A stretch of DNA of 64,000 nucleotides from Microterricola viridarii (GCF_001542775.1 NZ_CP014145.1:2728001-2792000), one strand, 5' to 3'. Numbered from the stretch's first letter, positions 8,475 through 16,647 are shown. Program-made: numbers and translations. Notes: generated from the letters alone by a model not told the origin.

Positions 8475-9599
8475 CTAGAAGGCAGGCAAACCCGTCGATT
8501 GGCGCACGATGAGCTCGGGCACGAGCAGGCGATTGGCCGCAGCGGGCTCCCCCGTGCCGTCCTCTGCGTCATCCTCGGTGCCATCCGGGGCGCCATCCGC
8601 GGCGCTATCCGGGGCGGCATTCCCGGCGTGCTCGCCCCCCGTCGATGGCGAACGCCGGTCGATCTCGGCGATGAGTTTCTCGATGCTGCGCCGGCCGAGC
8701 TCCGAGAAGTCCTGGCGCACGGTCGTCAACGGCGGCGCGTAGTGCGCGGCCTCCGGGATGTCGTCGAAGCCGACGATGCTCACGTCGCCCGGCACGTCGA
8801 GGCCGGCATCCCGCACCGCGTGCATCAGGCCGAGCGCCATCTGGTCGTTGGAGGAGAAGATCGCGGTGAAGTCGCGCACGCTGAGCAGTTCGCGCCCCGC
8901 GTAGTAGCCGAAGTCGGCCGTCCAGTCGCCGAGGATCGGAGCGGTCGTCGCCACTTCGCTGTCGGACATCTCCCGCAGGAACCCCGTCATCCGCGCCTCT
9001 GCTTCGATCCAGTCCTGCGGACCGGCCAGGTGGTAGATGTGGCGGTGGCCGAGCTCGATCAGGTGCCGCGTCGCCAGCCGGGCACCGGTGATCTGATCGA
9101 CGGCCAGGGTGTTGTCGCCGAACCGGCCGGTGGGCTGCAGAGTCACCAGCGGCACGTCGATCGCGCGCTCGGCGAGGATGTCGAACACCCGCACCTGGGG
9201 CGCGATCACGACGAGGCCCTCGACGGCTTGCGACATCAGATGCTCGATGGCACCGGTGATGGCGTCGTGGTCGGAGCCGACGATGTTCGCGGTGTTGATG
9301 TAGTAGCCGTGGGCGCGGGCGGCGACCTCGATGGCGGCGATGCTCGAGGCCGGTCCGTATTGCGAGCTGGAGGCCGACAGCACCCCGATCACGCGGGAAC
9401 GGCTGGTCACAAGCGCCCTGGCCGCGCGGTTCGGCCGGTACTGCAGCTCCTCCATCACCGTGAGCACGCGGGCCTTGGTCTCCGGCCGGATGCTGGGGTG
9501 GTGGTTGAGCACGCGAGAGACGGTCTGGTGCGAGACGCCGGCGAGACGGGCCACATCGCGGATGCTGGGCGCTCTGCCTCGGCCTGCCTCGTCCGTCAC
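8475..9599 (-). CDS. LacI-family regulator of the arabinose-type operon
   Basis: A 374-residue DNA-binding repressor. The headpiece SIRDVARLAGVSHQTVSRVL is a classic LacI helix-turn-helix and is followed by hinge PNRAARAL. The sugar-binding core runs from VIGVLSASSSQYG to the end. Near residue 325 it contains an unusual acidic, Ala/Gly/Asp-rich insert, from GGEHAGNAAPDS to DGTGEPAAAN, before the final LLVPELIVRQST. The DNA there is an imperfect repeat of GCCATCCG-like units. It lies upstream of araD on the same strand, and its own promoter carries a copy of the araD operator, so autoregulation is likely. Confidence 0.88.
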   Translation of the reverse strand: MTDEAGRGRAPSIRDVARLAGVSHQTVSRVLNHHPSIRPETKARVLTVMEELQYRPNRAARALVTSRSRVIGVLSASSSQYGPASSIAAIEVAARAHGYYINTANIVGSDHDAITGAIEHLMSQAVEGLVVIAPQVRVFDILAERAIDVPLVTLQPTGRFGDNTLAVDQITGARLATRHLIELGHRHIYHLAGPQDWIEAEARMTGFLREMSDSEVATTAPILGDWTADFGYYAGRELLSVRDFTAIFSSNDQMALGLMHAVRDAGLDVPGDVSIVGFDDIPEAAHYAPPLTTVRQDFSELGRRSIEKLIAEIDRRSPSTGGEHAGNAAPDSAADGAPDGTEDDAEDGTGEPAAANRLLVPELIVRQSTGLPAF

Positions 9600-9628
9600 G
9601 ACTGTCCTTGTCTGTGCGTATTCCCGCG

Positions 9629-9646
9629 CATGTGTACGTTCACATG
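9629..9646. promoter_or_regulatory. Second LacI-type operator, before the regulator gene
   Basis: CATGTG-TACGTT-CACATG is an inverted repeat 30 bp upstream of the LacI start, similar to the araD operator. A separate 7-bp inverted repeat, GTGACTG/CAGTCAC, lies at 9681-9706. Confidence 0.65.
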
Positions 9647-9732
9647 CGTGCGCAGGTCAATTATGCCGAAAATGGCGGATGTGACTGACACATTTGTGAC
9701 AGTCACACGAAACCATGTGACAGGAACATGCC

Positions 9733-9830
9733 CGCCCCGGTGATTGAGCCTGCTTCCGCCCCGGCGATTGAGCCTGCTTCCGCCCCGGTGATTGAGCTTG
9801 CTTCCGCCCCGGTGATTGAGCCTGTCGAAA
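9733..9830. repeat. Tandem array of a 24-bp GATTGAGCCTG repeat
   Basis: Four contiguous units of CGCCCCGGTGATTGAGCC-TGCTTC start at 9733, 9757, 9781 and 9805. The last ends in GCCTGTCGA and runs up to the stop codon of the MFS gene at 9831. The core GATTGAGCCTGTCGAAA also appears at 12918-13049 and 34846-34957. Confidence 0.9.
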
Positions 9831-11315
9831 TCAGTGCGCGGGAACGCTGACCGATGCGCGGCTGCGCACCAGCACGGCCACTAGCCAGAACACGGTGGCC
9901 AGGCCGAAGCAGCCGACGAAGGGCCACACGCCTCCGACCGGGGCCAGCAGCACGAAGACGATGCCGGCGAGGGCGATCGAGATCGCGGCGCCGATGGCAT
10001 CGGAGATCGCGATGGCCGAGCTGTTGAAGCCCTGATCTGCCTCAGTCGAGGACTGCAGCGCAATCACCGAGGTGCGCGGGTACATGATGCCCATGCCGCC
10101 GCCGGCGAAGGCCCACGCCACGATCAGCACGAGCGCCGGCAGCGCGAGGGCGGTCGCGGTGATCGTGACCACCAGCGCCGTGCCGAGCAGCAGCAGGCCG
10201 ATCTGCAGGCAGCGCGCGTGCGAGAGCGTCGCCGAGTAGCGCCCCTGGATCTGCGCGGTCACGGCCCAAGCCACGCCGCCGACGGTCAACGCCAGGCCGG
10301 CCAGCGAAGGCGTGAGCTCATAGCGGCCGGTGAGGATCAACGGCACGTAGACCTGGGCGCCGAAGAAGGCTCCGGCGATGAGGCCGCGCACCAGCACCGC
10401 TGCGGGCAGGCCTCGCGCCGCGCGCAGCGCCCCGACCGGCAGAAGCGGGCGCAGGGCGAGGGCGAGCACGACGACCGCCAGCACGGGCAGCACCCAGAGC
10501 ACCCAGCCGGCCGCCTCGGCGCTGAGGTTCAGCACGAGCACGGCCACGGCGGCGAGCGCCGCCCAGAGGATGCGGGGCACGTCCCAGCGGGGAACGGTCG
10601 CCTCGGCATCCGGCGCGTGGACCATGCTGCGAAGCGCTGGGACCACCATGAACAGAGCAGGGATGACCAATGCGACGACGCCGAGGAACACCCAGTGCCA
10701 GCTCACCGCCTCGGCGATGACGCCGGCCACGAACGGGCCGACGAGGGACGGGATCACCCAGGCGGCCGAGAAGCCCGCGAAGATGCGCGGCTGCAGCACG
10801 TGCGGGTACACCCGGGCGACGATCACATAGAGCGCAACGGTAAGGCCGCCGCCGCCGAGGCCGTGGATGAGGCGGCCGGCGACGAGCGCCTCCATGCTGG
10901 TGGCGGTGCCGGCCAGCAGCAGGCCGATCGCGAACAGCGCGACCGCCGAGTAGAGCGGGGCCTTCGGGCCGCGGCGGTCGGCCCAGTTGCCGGCGAGCAC
11001 CATGCCGACGACGCTGACGGCCAGCGGCCCGGCGAAGGCGAGGGCATAGAGGGACTGGCCGGCGAGCTCCTCGGCGATCAGCGGCATCACCGTGGTGACG
11101 GCGAGCGACTCGAAAGCGGCGAGCAAGATGAGCACACACATGCCGATGCTGATCCAGCGGTACGTCGGGCCCAGCACGCTCTCTTCGGGGCCAGCCGAGA
11201 GGGCGCCTTCAGCATTCTGGGGTTCGGTCTCCTTGGGGCCGACGGATGCCGGAGCGCCGGACACCGCCGATGAGGTGTCGCGGGGCTCGCTGGGGTCAGT
11301 CTCTACGAAAGGCAC
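9831..11315 (-). CDS. MFS exporter under SoxR control
   Basis: A 494-residue major facilitator protein with a cytoplasmic N-terminus of about 50 residues and about 12-14 membrane segments, the first from WISIGMCVLILLAAFESLAV. The loop GNWADRRGPKAPLYSAVAL matches the MFS motif A, and AGRLIHGLGGGGLT resembles the multidrug-exporter pattern. The promoter has a SoxR box in a 19-bp spacer, so expression is probably induced by redox-active compounds and the protein may export them. The predicted transcript starts next to the ATG at 11315, so the mRNA may be leaderless. The exact substrate is unknown. Confidence 0.85.
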   Translation of the reverse strand: MPFVETDPSEPRDTSSAVSGAPASVGPKETEPQNAEGALSAGPEESVLGPTYRWISIGMCVLILLAAFESLAVTTVMPLIAEELAGQSLYALAFAGPLAVSVVGMVLAGNWADRRGPKAPLYSAVALFAIGLLLAGTATSMEALVAGRLIHGLGGGGLTVALYVIVARVYPHVLQPRIFAGFSAAWVIPSLVGPFVAGVIAEAVSWHWVFLGVVALVIPALFMVVPALRSMVHAPDAEATVPRWDVPRILWAALAAVAVLVLNLSAEAAGWVLWVLPVLAVVVLALALRPLLPVGALRAARGLPAAVLVRGLIAGAFFGAQVYVPLILTGRYELTPSLAGLALTVGGVAWAVTAQIQGRYSATLSHARCLQIGLLLLGTALVVTITATALALPALVLIVAWAFAGGGMGIMYPRTSVIALQSSTEADQGFNSSAIAISDAIGAAISIALAGIVFVLLAPVGGVWPFVGCFGLATVFWLVAVLVRSRASVSVPAH

Positions 11316-11322
11316 GAGTCTG

Positions 11323-11353
11323 AGCCTAGGACCTCAACTATGGTTGAGGTCAA
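11323..11353 (-). promoter_or_regulatory. SoxR-type promoter of the MFS gene
   Basis: On the minus strand -35 TTGACC (11353-11348) and -10 TAGGCT (11328-11323) are separated by 19 bp, the overlong spacer typical of MerR-family-activated promoters. The palindrome CCTCAAC-TATG-GTTGAGG (11332-11349) fills the spacer and matches known SoxR boxes. Transcription would begin at about 11316, one base before the ATG. Confidence 0.85.
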
Positions 11354-11394
11354 CACTCCGTGGCCCCTCGCCTGAGGGCACAGGAAGGACGGCC

Positions 11395-11862
11395 ATGCCC
11401 TCACTCGGCGGCAATCCCACCCGCGTGCTCAGCGTCGGCGAGCTGGCCTCCCGCAGCGGCGTCAGCGTCTCTGCACTGCATTTCTACGAGCGCGAGGGGC
11501 TGCTGCAGAGCGAGCGCAACGACGGCAACCAGCGCCGCTACCGCCGCGATGCCCTGCGCCGGGTCTCGTTCATCAAGGTGTCGCAGCGCGTGGGGGTCTC
11601 GCTCGCCGACATCCGCTCCGCGCTGGACTCGCTGCCGGGCGACCGGGCGCCGAGCCCGCGCGACTGGGCCAGGATCTCGGAGCATTGGCGCGCCCAGCTC
11701 GACGCCCGCATCGCCGAGCTGCAGCACCTGCGCGACGACCTGGAGGGCTGCATGGGCTGCGGCTGCCTGAGCCTCGACAGCTGCGTGCTGCGCAACCCCG
11801 GCGATGAGCTGGGCGCCAGCGGCAGCGGGCCGCGCCGCTGGCAGCCCACGCCGGGCGAGTAG
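11395..11862 (+). CDS. soxR: SoxR redox-sensing MerR-family regulator
   Basis: A 155-residue transcription factor with a [2Fe-2S] sensor. The MerR DNA-binding domain starts LSVGELASRSGVSVSALHFYEREGL; after the coiled-coil helix the C-terminus has CMGCGCLSLDSC, the four-cysteine cluster site of SoxR with Met in place of the usual Ile. The ATG at 11395 has CAGGAAGG upstream. The gene is divergent from the MFS gene, and the shared 80-bp region carries a perfect SoxR box. Its 3' end is only 9 bp from the convergent cyclase gene, with no visible terminator. Confidence 0.95.
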   Translation: MPSLGGNPTRVLSVGELASRSGVSVSALHFYEREGLLQSERNDGNQRRYRRDALRRVSFIKVSQRVGVSLADIRSALDSLPGDRAPSPRDWARISEHWRAQLDARIAELQHLRDDLEGCMGCGCLSLDSCVLRNPGDELGASGSGPRRWQPTPGE

Positions 11863-11871
11863 CGCTCCCCG

Positions 11872-12876
11872 CTAGGCGTCGAGGGTCGCGAAGGCGCGCA
11901 CCGGGAAGGTGCCGAAGCCCTCGACCTTGGGCGGCACGGCCGTGAAGCGGGCGCCGCGGGCGGGCAACTCCTCAAGCCGGGTGAGGTGCTCGACGACGTG
12001 GATGCCGGCCTCGAGCAGCAGCGTGTGGGCCGGGCGCTCCCCGCCGCTCTCGGTGTCGTCGATGTTCAGCGCGTCGATGCCGACGAGCGCGACCCCCTGC
12101 TCGACGAGGTGGCGAGCGCCGGCCTCGGTGAGGAACGGCGAGTCGACGGCGTACTCCGGCTGGCCGAACAGCCGGTCGGAGCCGGTGTGCAGCAGCACGG
12201 CGGCGCCGGCCAGCTGGCGGTCGAAGAACACCTCGGCCGGGATGCCGCGGCTGGCGGCATCCGTCAGGTGGAACACCTCGGCCGGCAGCTCGACGAGGCT
12301 CTCCAGGCTGAGCTCGGCCAGGTCGCGGCCGCCCTCGTAGCGGTGGTACGGGCTGTCGAGGTAGGTGCCGGTGTTGCCGATCATGGTGATCGTGTCCATC
12401 GCGAACTCGGTGCCCGGCGCGTACTTCTCGCGGGAGTCCTCGCGGGTCAGGTGCGGGGTGATCACCGGAGCAGGCAGGCCGGGGTATGTCACCAAGCCGG
12501 CCCGGATGACGTGGCTGAGGTCGACGATGCGGCGCACGGCGGGTGCGGTCGCGCCGGCATCCTCCTCGGTGTCTGCCTCCTCGGCGTCTGCCTCCGCCGC
12601 CAGGCGCTCGGCCAGCGGGCTGCCGTCGAGGGCCTCGCTGAGCATCTCGGCGAATGGGATTCCCCGGCTGCCGCGGTGCTGCTCCCGCACGATCTCGATG
12701 TTCGTCAGCGACACGTCTTCGACGAGGGTGAGGCCGAGGTGGCGCACGAAGAGTTCGGCCAGCCGCTGCTTCGACACCTCGGCGGAGGGTAGGTCCAGTC
12801 GGAAGCCGCGGGCGACGAGGTCTCCCCCATTGACGAAGGTGACGGTGGCGTCGAAGCGTGCGCGGTACTCGGTCAT
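11872..12876 (-). CDS. Cyclase/kynurenine-formamidase-like hydrolase with extra N-terminal domain
   Basis: A 334-residue protein whose residues about 115-334 match the cyclase family (PF04199 type): IVDLSHVIRAGLVTYPGLP, then GNTGTYLDSPYHRYEGG. Family enzymes such as KynB hydrolyse amide bonds with metal held by HxGTHxDxPxH; here the first two His are replaced (NTGTYLDSPYH), so metal binding or chemistry may differ. The first 95 residues, starting MTEYRARFDATVTFVNGGDL, form a separate domain I do not recognise, joined by an acidic linker. Its ATG overlaps the permease stop (ATGA), so the two are translationally coupled. Confidence 0.75.
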   Translation of the reverse strand: MTEYRARFDATVTFVNGGDLVARGFRLDLPSAEVSKQRLAELFVRHLGLTLVEDVSLTNIEIVREQHRGSRGIPFAEMLSEALDGSPLAERLAAEADAEEADTEEDAGATAPAVRRIVDLSHVIRAGLVTYPGLPAPVITPHLTREDSREKYAPGTEFAMDTITMIGNTGTYLDSPYHRYEGGRDLAELSLESLVELPAEVFHLTDAASRGIPAEVFFDRQLAGAAVLLHTGSDRLFGQPEYAVDSPFLTEAGARHLVEQGVALVGIDALNIDDTESGGERPAHTLLLEAGIHVVEHLTRLEELPARGARFTAVPPKVEGFGTFPVRAFATLDA

Positions 12877-14405
12877 GAAGTCTCCAGCTCTGAGGAGGTG
12901 CGGGTGAGGGGGGTGGGGATTTCGACAGGCTCAACCAGCGGGGTTCCGCGGATTTCGACAGGCTCAACCAGCGGGGTTCCGCGGATTTCGACAGGCTCAA
13001 TCAGCGGGGTTCCGGTGATTTCGGAAAGCTTGACCAGCGGGGTTCCGGTGCTGTCGGGCTCAGCCAATGAAACCCGGCCGCGCGCCCGGCGCGCAAGGCC
13101 GCGTTTCACGAGAGCGACGGCGACGGCCGCGAGGGCAAGCGCGGCGGGGATCGCCAGGTTCGGGCCGGCCAGCACGAGCATCCCGGCGGTGAGCACACTG
13201 GCGACAACGGCCATCCACCAGCCGATGCTCCAGCGCTCCAGGATCCGCACCGCGGCGACCATGCCGAAGGCGTATATGGCGGCCGTGCAGCTGGTGTGAA
13301 CCAGGATGAACGCGGTCAGATTGAAGCCGACCGCTGCCATCACCACGAAGTAGAGCGCGGTCAGCACGGCCGTCACGACGAGCGCTCGGCGCGGAACCGC
13401 CCCGTCTTCGACGCCTTTGGCGAGCCAACGCGGCAGGTCACCGTCGCGGCCGAGGGAGGCGCCCAGCTTGCCGAAGGCACCGATGTAGACGTTGATGACA
13501 CCGAGCACGACGATACCGGCGACGATCGCGACGGCGATGGGCCCCACCCCCGGCGCCACAGTCGAGACGAGGCTGATCAACGGAACGGGGCCGTTGCCGG
13601 CATCCACCCCGAGCACGGCGACGGTGACGATCTGCAGCAACAGGTAGGCGATCCCGACGACGACCACGGCGATGCCCGTCGCCAACGGGATGACGCGGCG
13701 CGGGTTCTTGAACTCTCCGGCGATGTGAGTGCCGGCCTCCCAGCCAGCGAACGCCCAGAGGAACAGGCTGATCGCGGTGCCGACGCCGCCGAGGCCGTGC
13801 GGCAGGAACGGCGAGAAATTGGCCGGGTCGGCGGCGGGGAAGGAGACGGCGACGACGCCGATGACCACGGCCAGCAGCAGCACGGTGAGGCCGAGCTGCA
13901 CGGTGCCGGAGACCCGCAGGCCGAACATGTTCGCGATGAACGGCGGCACCAGGATGGCCAGGCCGACGATCCCGACGGCGGAGCGGTCCACGCCCAGCAC
14001 CGCGACGATGTACTCGGCGCCGAGCACGCCGACGACCGGGGCGCCGACACAGACGCCGAAGTAGAACCAGTAGCCGGTGATGCGCGCCGGGGTGTTGCCG
14101 AGCGCCCGGCGCACATAGCTGGCGACGCCGCCCGGGTCCGGGTAGCGCGCGGCGAGGGCGGCGAAGGTGCCGGCCAGCGGGATCGAGAGCAGGAAGACGG
14201 CGGCGACGGCGAGGATCGAGCCGGGGCCGGCGACGGATGCGGTGAGGCCCGGCAGCACGAGGATGCCGGTTCCGAGCACGGCGGCGATGTACAGGGCCGT
14301 GCCGCGCACGAGGCCGAGCGAGCCCTGGTGCACCGCGGCAGGCCGCTCCGCTGGTGCCCCCGCCGGGTGGGTGGGTGTCGATGCGGGCAGTCTCGTCGGA
14401 GTCAC
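12873..14405 (-). CDS. APC-family amino acid/amine permease with a repeat-encoded tail
   Basis: A 510-residue membrane transporter with about 12 membrane segments. The first, LYIAAVLGTGILVLPGLTAS, carries the GTGI motif of the APC superfamily; ILVPPFIANMFGLRVSGT and LFLWAFAGWEAGTHIAGEF are also typical. After the last segment a tail of about 60 residues contains four 11-residue repeats of the form EIRGTPLVEPV, encoded by a 33-bp DNA repeat. I chose GTG 14405; GTG 14333 is an alternative because the ribosome site at 14405 is poorly placed. The stop overlaps the cyclase ATG, suggesting uptake of a cyclase substrate or export of its product. Confidence 0.8.
   Translation of the reverse strand: MTPTRLPASTPTHPAGAPAERPAAVHQGSLGLVRGTALYIAAVLGTGILVLPGLTASVAGPGSILAVAAVFLLSIPLAGTFAALAARYPDPGGVASYVRRALGNTPARITGYWFYFGVCVGAPVVGVLGAEYIVAVLGVDRSAVGIVGLAILVPPFIANMFGLRVSGTVQLGLTVLLLAVVIGVVAVSFPAADPANFSPFLPHGLGGVGTAISLFLWAFAGWEAGTHIAGEFKNPRRVIPLATGIAVVVVGIAYLLLQIVTVAVLGVDAGNGPVPLISLVSTVAPGVGPIAVAIVAGIVVLGVINVYIGAFGKLGASLGRDGDLPRWLAKGVEDGAVPRRALVVTAVLTALYFVVMAAVGFNLTAFILVHTSCTAAIYAFGMVAAVRILERWSIGWWMAVVASVLTAGMLVLAGPNLAIPAALALAAVAVALVKRGLARRARGRVSLAEPDSTGTPLVKLSEITGTPLIEPVEIRGTPLVEPVEIRGTPLVEPVEIPTPLTRTSSELETS
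12918..13049. repeat. Four in-frame copies of a 33-bp TTCGACAGGCTCAACC repeat
   Basis: Units begin at 12918, 12951, 12984 and 13017; the first two are identical and the fourth is the most diverged. The core GATTTCGACAGGCTCAAC is the complement of the sequence in the arrays at 9733 and 34846. The period is a multiple of three, and the array lies inside the permease gene. Confidence 0.92.
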
Positions 14406-14524
14406 CCCCTCATCATGCCGTGCCCGGTCCACCCCGCGCGCTGGCAGAAATGACACTGTTCGTCGAAAAACCGCCAAGCCTGCGGCGGCCGGGGGCCGCG
14501 TCATCCGCCGGCGGCTCCCCGCCG

Positions 14525-14881
14525 CTACTCCTCCATCCACCACTCGGTGAAGGAGTTCGCGCGCCCGTCCGGGCTCATCTGCACCACCCAGAGGTTGTGG
14601 TAGACGTCGTTGTCGCCGGGGTAGGTGGTCACGCCGCGCACGACGGCGGTCTCCGGGCTGGCCAAGACCGGCTGCCACTCGAAGGTGCTGCCGCCCGGGC
14701 CGTCTGCGTTCTCGATCCAGTTGGTGACGATGTCGTCGTGGCCGCGCCACGGAGCGCGGAAGGGGCGGGTGTAGTACTCGGCGTCCTCGGTGAAGAGGGC
14801 GCGGATGTCGTCGGGGTCGTTGCTCAGCCAAGCCTTGCGGTAGCCATTGACCCAGCGGGTGATCGCCTCGTTCTCGCTCAT
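14525..14881 (-). CDS. SnoaL/NTF2-like small protein
   Basis: A 118-residue protein with the single-domain NTF2-like fold used by SnoaL and DUF4440 proteins: MSENEAITRWVNGYRKAWLS, FTEDAEYYTRPFRAPWRGHD, then a strand-rich C-terminus ending SFTEWWMEE. The fold forms a cone-shaped pocket used for small-molecule chemistry or binding, and the exact role cannot be read from sequence. It stands alone, 119 bp beyond the APC permease start and divergent from the DUF3105 gene. Confidence 0.75.
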   Translation of the reverse strand: MSENEAITRWVNGYRKAWLSNDPDDIRALFTEDAEYYTRPFRAPWRGHDDIVTNWIENADGPGGSTFEWQPVLASPETAVVRGVTTYPGDNDVYHNLWVVQMSPDGRANSFTEWWMEE

Positions 14882-15062
14882 GGCACTGTTCTACTCCGCC
14901 GCATCCGAAGCCGCCACCCCCTGCGCCGGCCGACGCGACATCCGCCCGCTCATTCAGCGCCTCCTCAGCGATTGCCGATACATTCAGAGGGTTCGGGGCG
15001 GAGGCTACGCCTCGACCAGATCCCGTGCACCCACCCCAGCGCTCCCCTTCGAGAGGCCGAGA

Positions 15063-15761
15063 ATGTCTTCTTCCCCGACCCCGCCCGTTCCCCCTGCCGC
15101 CAAGGCGCAGGCAAAGGCACTCACCATCAAGGAGCAGCGTGCCGAGGCGCGCTCCAAGAAGCTCGAGGAATACAAGAAGCGCGAGGCCCGTGCCCGCCGC
15201 AACCGCCTGATCGGCATCTGGTCGGCCGTCGCCGGCGCCGTCGTGGTCGTGGCTCTCGTTGTCTCCGCCGTCGTGCTGACCCCGCAGCGGGCCAGCTACA
15301 CCGCGGGCGGCACCGGCGCGAAGGTCAGCGGCGTCGAGACGTTCAACAACGGCGCCGGCCACGTCGAGGGCACCGTCGACTACCCGCAGAACCCGCCGGC
15401 CGGCGGCGAGCACAACCAGATGTGGCTCAACTGCGGCGTCTACGACCAGCCCGTGCCCAACGAGAACGCCGTGCACTCGCTCGAGCACGGCGCCATCTGG
15501 GTCACCTACGACCCCTCGCTCTCCGAAGACGCCCTCAACGCGCTCAAGCTCAAGCTGCCCAGCAGCTACATCGTGCTCTCCCCGAAGGAAGACCTGCCGT
15601 CGACCATCGTGCTGAGCGGCTGGAACTCGCAGCTGCAGGTTGACTCCGCCGACGACGCGCGCATCGGCGAGTTCCTCGAGGAGTACTGGAAGAGCCAGTT
15701 CGTTCCCGAGCCCGGCGCCCTCTGCTCCGGCGCATTCGACGCCCCGGGCAAGGTCTCTTAG
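15063..15761 (+). CDS. DUF3105 membrane-anchored extracytoplasmic protein
   Basis: A 232-residue protein of the DUF3105 family. A charged, coiled-coil-like cytoplasmic segment (residues 18-48) leads into one membrane helix, LIGIWSAVAGAVVVVALVVSAVVL. The outer domain has VDYPQNPPAGGEHNQMWLNCGVYDQPV and VHSLEHGAIWVTYDP, with conserved His and Cys that could bind metal or heme. The ATG at 15063 follows a purine-rich site. Its stop TAG overlaps the GTG start of the DUF305 gene by one base; the function of the pair is not established. Confidence 0.85.
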   Translation: MSSSPTPPVPPAAKAQAKALTIKEQRAEARSKKLEEYKKREARARRNRLIGIWSAVAGAVVVVALVVSAVVLTPQRASYTAGGTGAKVSGVETFNNGAGHVEGTVDYPQNPPAGGEHNQMWLNCGVYDQPVPNENAVHSLEHGAIWVTYDPSLSEDALNALKLKLPSSYIVLSPKEDLPSTIVLSGWNSQLQVDSADDARIGEFLEEYWKSQFVPEPGALCSGAFDAPGKVS

Positions 15762-16513
15762 TGGCGGACGCCCTGCAGACCGATTCGGTGCACACCGACG
15801 CTGAGCTGACGGATGCCGCCGACGCCGAGACCGGCGTGCCTGCGGCATCCGCTCGCCCGCGCCTGGCCGGCCGGGCCGTCGTGGCGATCATCGCCGTCAT
15901 CGCGCTCGTCGTCGTGGCTCTCGTGTCGTTCTCGATCGGCCGGCTGAGCACGATCGGCGCCACGCCCAGCGACACCAGTGCAGAGGCGGGCTTCGCCCGC
16001 GACATGCAGGCGCACCACGTGCAGGGCGTCGAGATGGCGATGATCATCCGCGACCGCACCGACGACCCCGAGACGCGACTGCTCGGCTACGACATCGCGA
16101 CCACCCAGGGCCAGCAGTCCGGCCAACTCTACGGCTGGCTGAGTGAGTGGGGCCTGGGCCAGTACGGCTCGGAGCCGTCGATGACGTGGATGACGCGGCC
16201 GGCGTTGAACGGCGCGGTCGGGCACGTGCACGGCGGCACCGATGCGGCGAGCACCGACCACGTTCCCGGCGGCCCCATGCCCGGCATGGCGACCGCTGAG
16301 CAGCTCGCCGAGCTGCAGGCGGCCAGCGGTGTCGAGGCGGAGCGGCTGTTCCTGACGCTGATGATCGCCCACCACAAGGGCGCACTGGAGATGGCGGAGT
16401 CGGTGCTGGAACGCAGCGACAACTCGGTCATCGTGCCGTTCGCCAACTCGGTGCTGGCCAGCCAGCAGTCCGAGATCGACCTGATGGAGTCGATGCTGGC
16501 CAAGCGCCAGTAA
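15761..16513 (+). CDS. DUF305 His/Met-rich membrane protein
   Basis: A 250-residue protein with one membrane anchor (GRAVVAIIAVIALVVVALVSF) and an external DUF305 domain. Metal-binding-like motifs FARDMQAHHVQGVEMA and LTLMIAHHKGALEMAE frame a Met/His-rich middle, MTWMTRP to GPMPGM. Family members have been linked to copper, but that is not demonstrated here. It starts at GTG 15761, overlapping the DUF3105 stop, so the two proteins are probably made in a fixed ratio. A strong bidirectional terminator follows. Confidence 0.85.
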   Translation: MADALQTDSVHTDAELTDAADAETGVPAASARPRLAGRAVVAIIAVIALVVVALVSFSIGRLSTIGATPSDTSAEAGFARDMQAHHVQGVEMAMIIRDRTDDPETRLLGYDIATTQGQQSGQLYGWLSEWGLGQYGSEPSMTWMTRPALNGAVGHVHGGTDAASTDHVPGGPMPGMATAEQLAELQAASGVEAERLFLTLMIAHHKGALEMAESVLERSDNSVIVPFANSVLASQQSEIDLMESMLAKRQ

Positions 16514-16560
16514 CCGCGCCCGCCTTGCCCCGACACCCGCTCGGGAGGCATTCGGCAGAT

Positions 16561-16594
16561 CGGGAGGCCACTTTCACGCGAAAGTGGCCTCCCG
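16561..16594. terminator. Bidirectional terminator between DUF305 and ABC exporter genes
   Basis: A perfect 15-bp stem, CGGGAGGCCACTTTC with its complement, with an ACGC loop. It is followed by TTCTCATTGTTG on the plus strand and lies between convergent genes. Confidence 0.85.
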
Positions 16595-16647
16595 TTCTCA
16601 TTGTTGCCTCCGAAGGGCAAGCGGCCCGCTGGTCGAGCGCACGGCAG

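Noticed and set aside
9733..9830. Tandem 24-bp units considered as a CRISPR array
   Set aside because: The units abut with no unique spacers and belong to a dispersed repeat family; no cas genes are near.
12873..15848. A 991-residue minus-strand frame covering the permease and more
   Set aside because: Only the part from 14405 downward is the permease; the upstream part is antisense to the DUF3105 gene and passes through the SnoaL-like gene in another frame.
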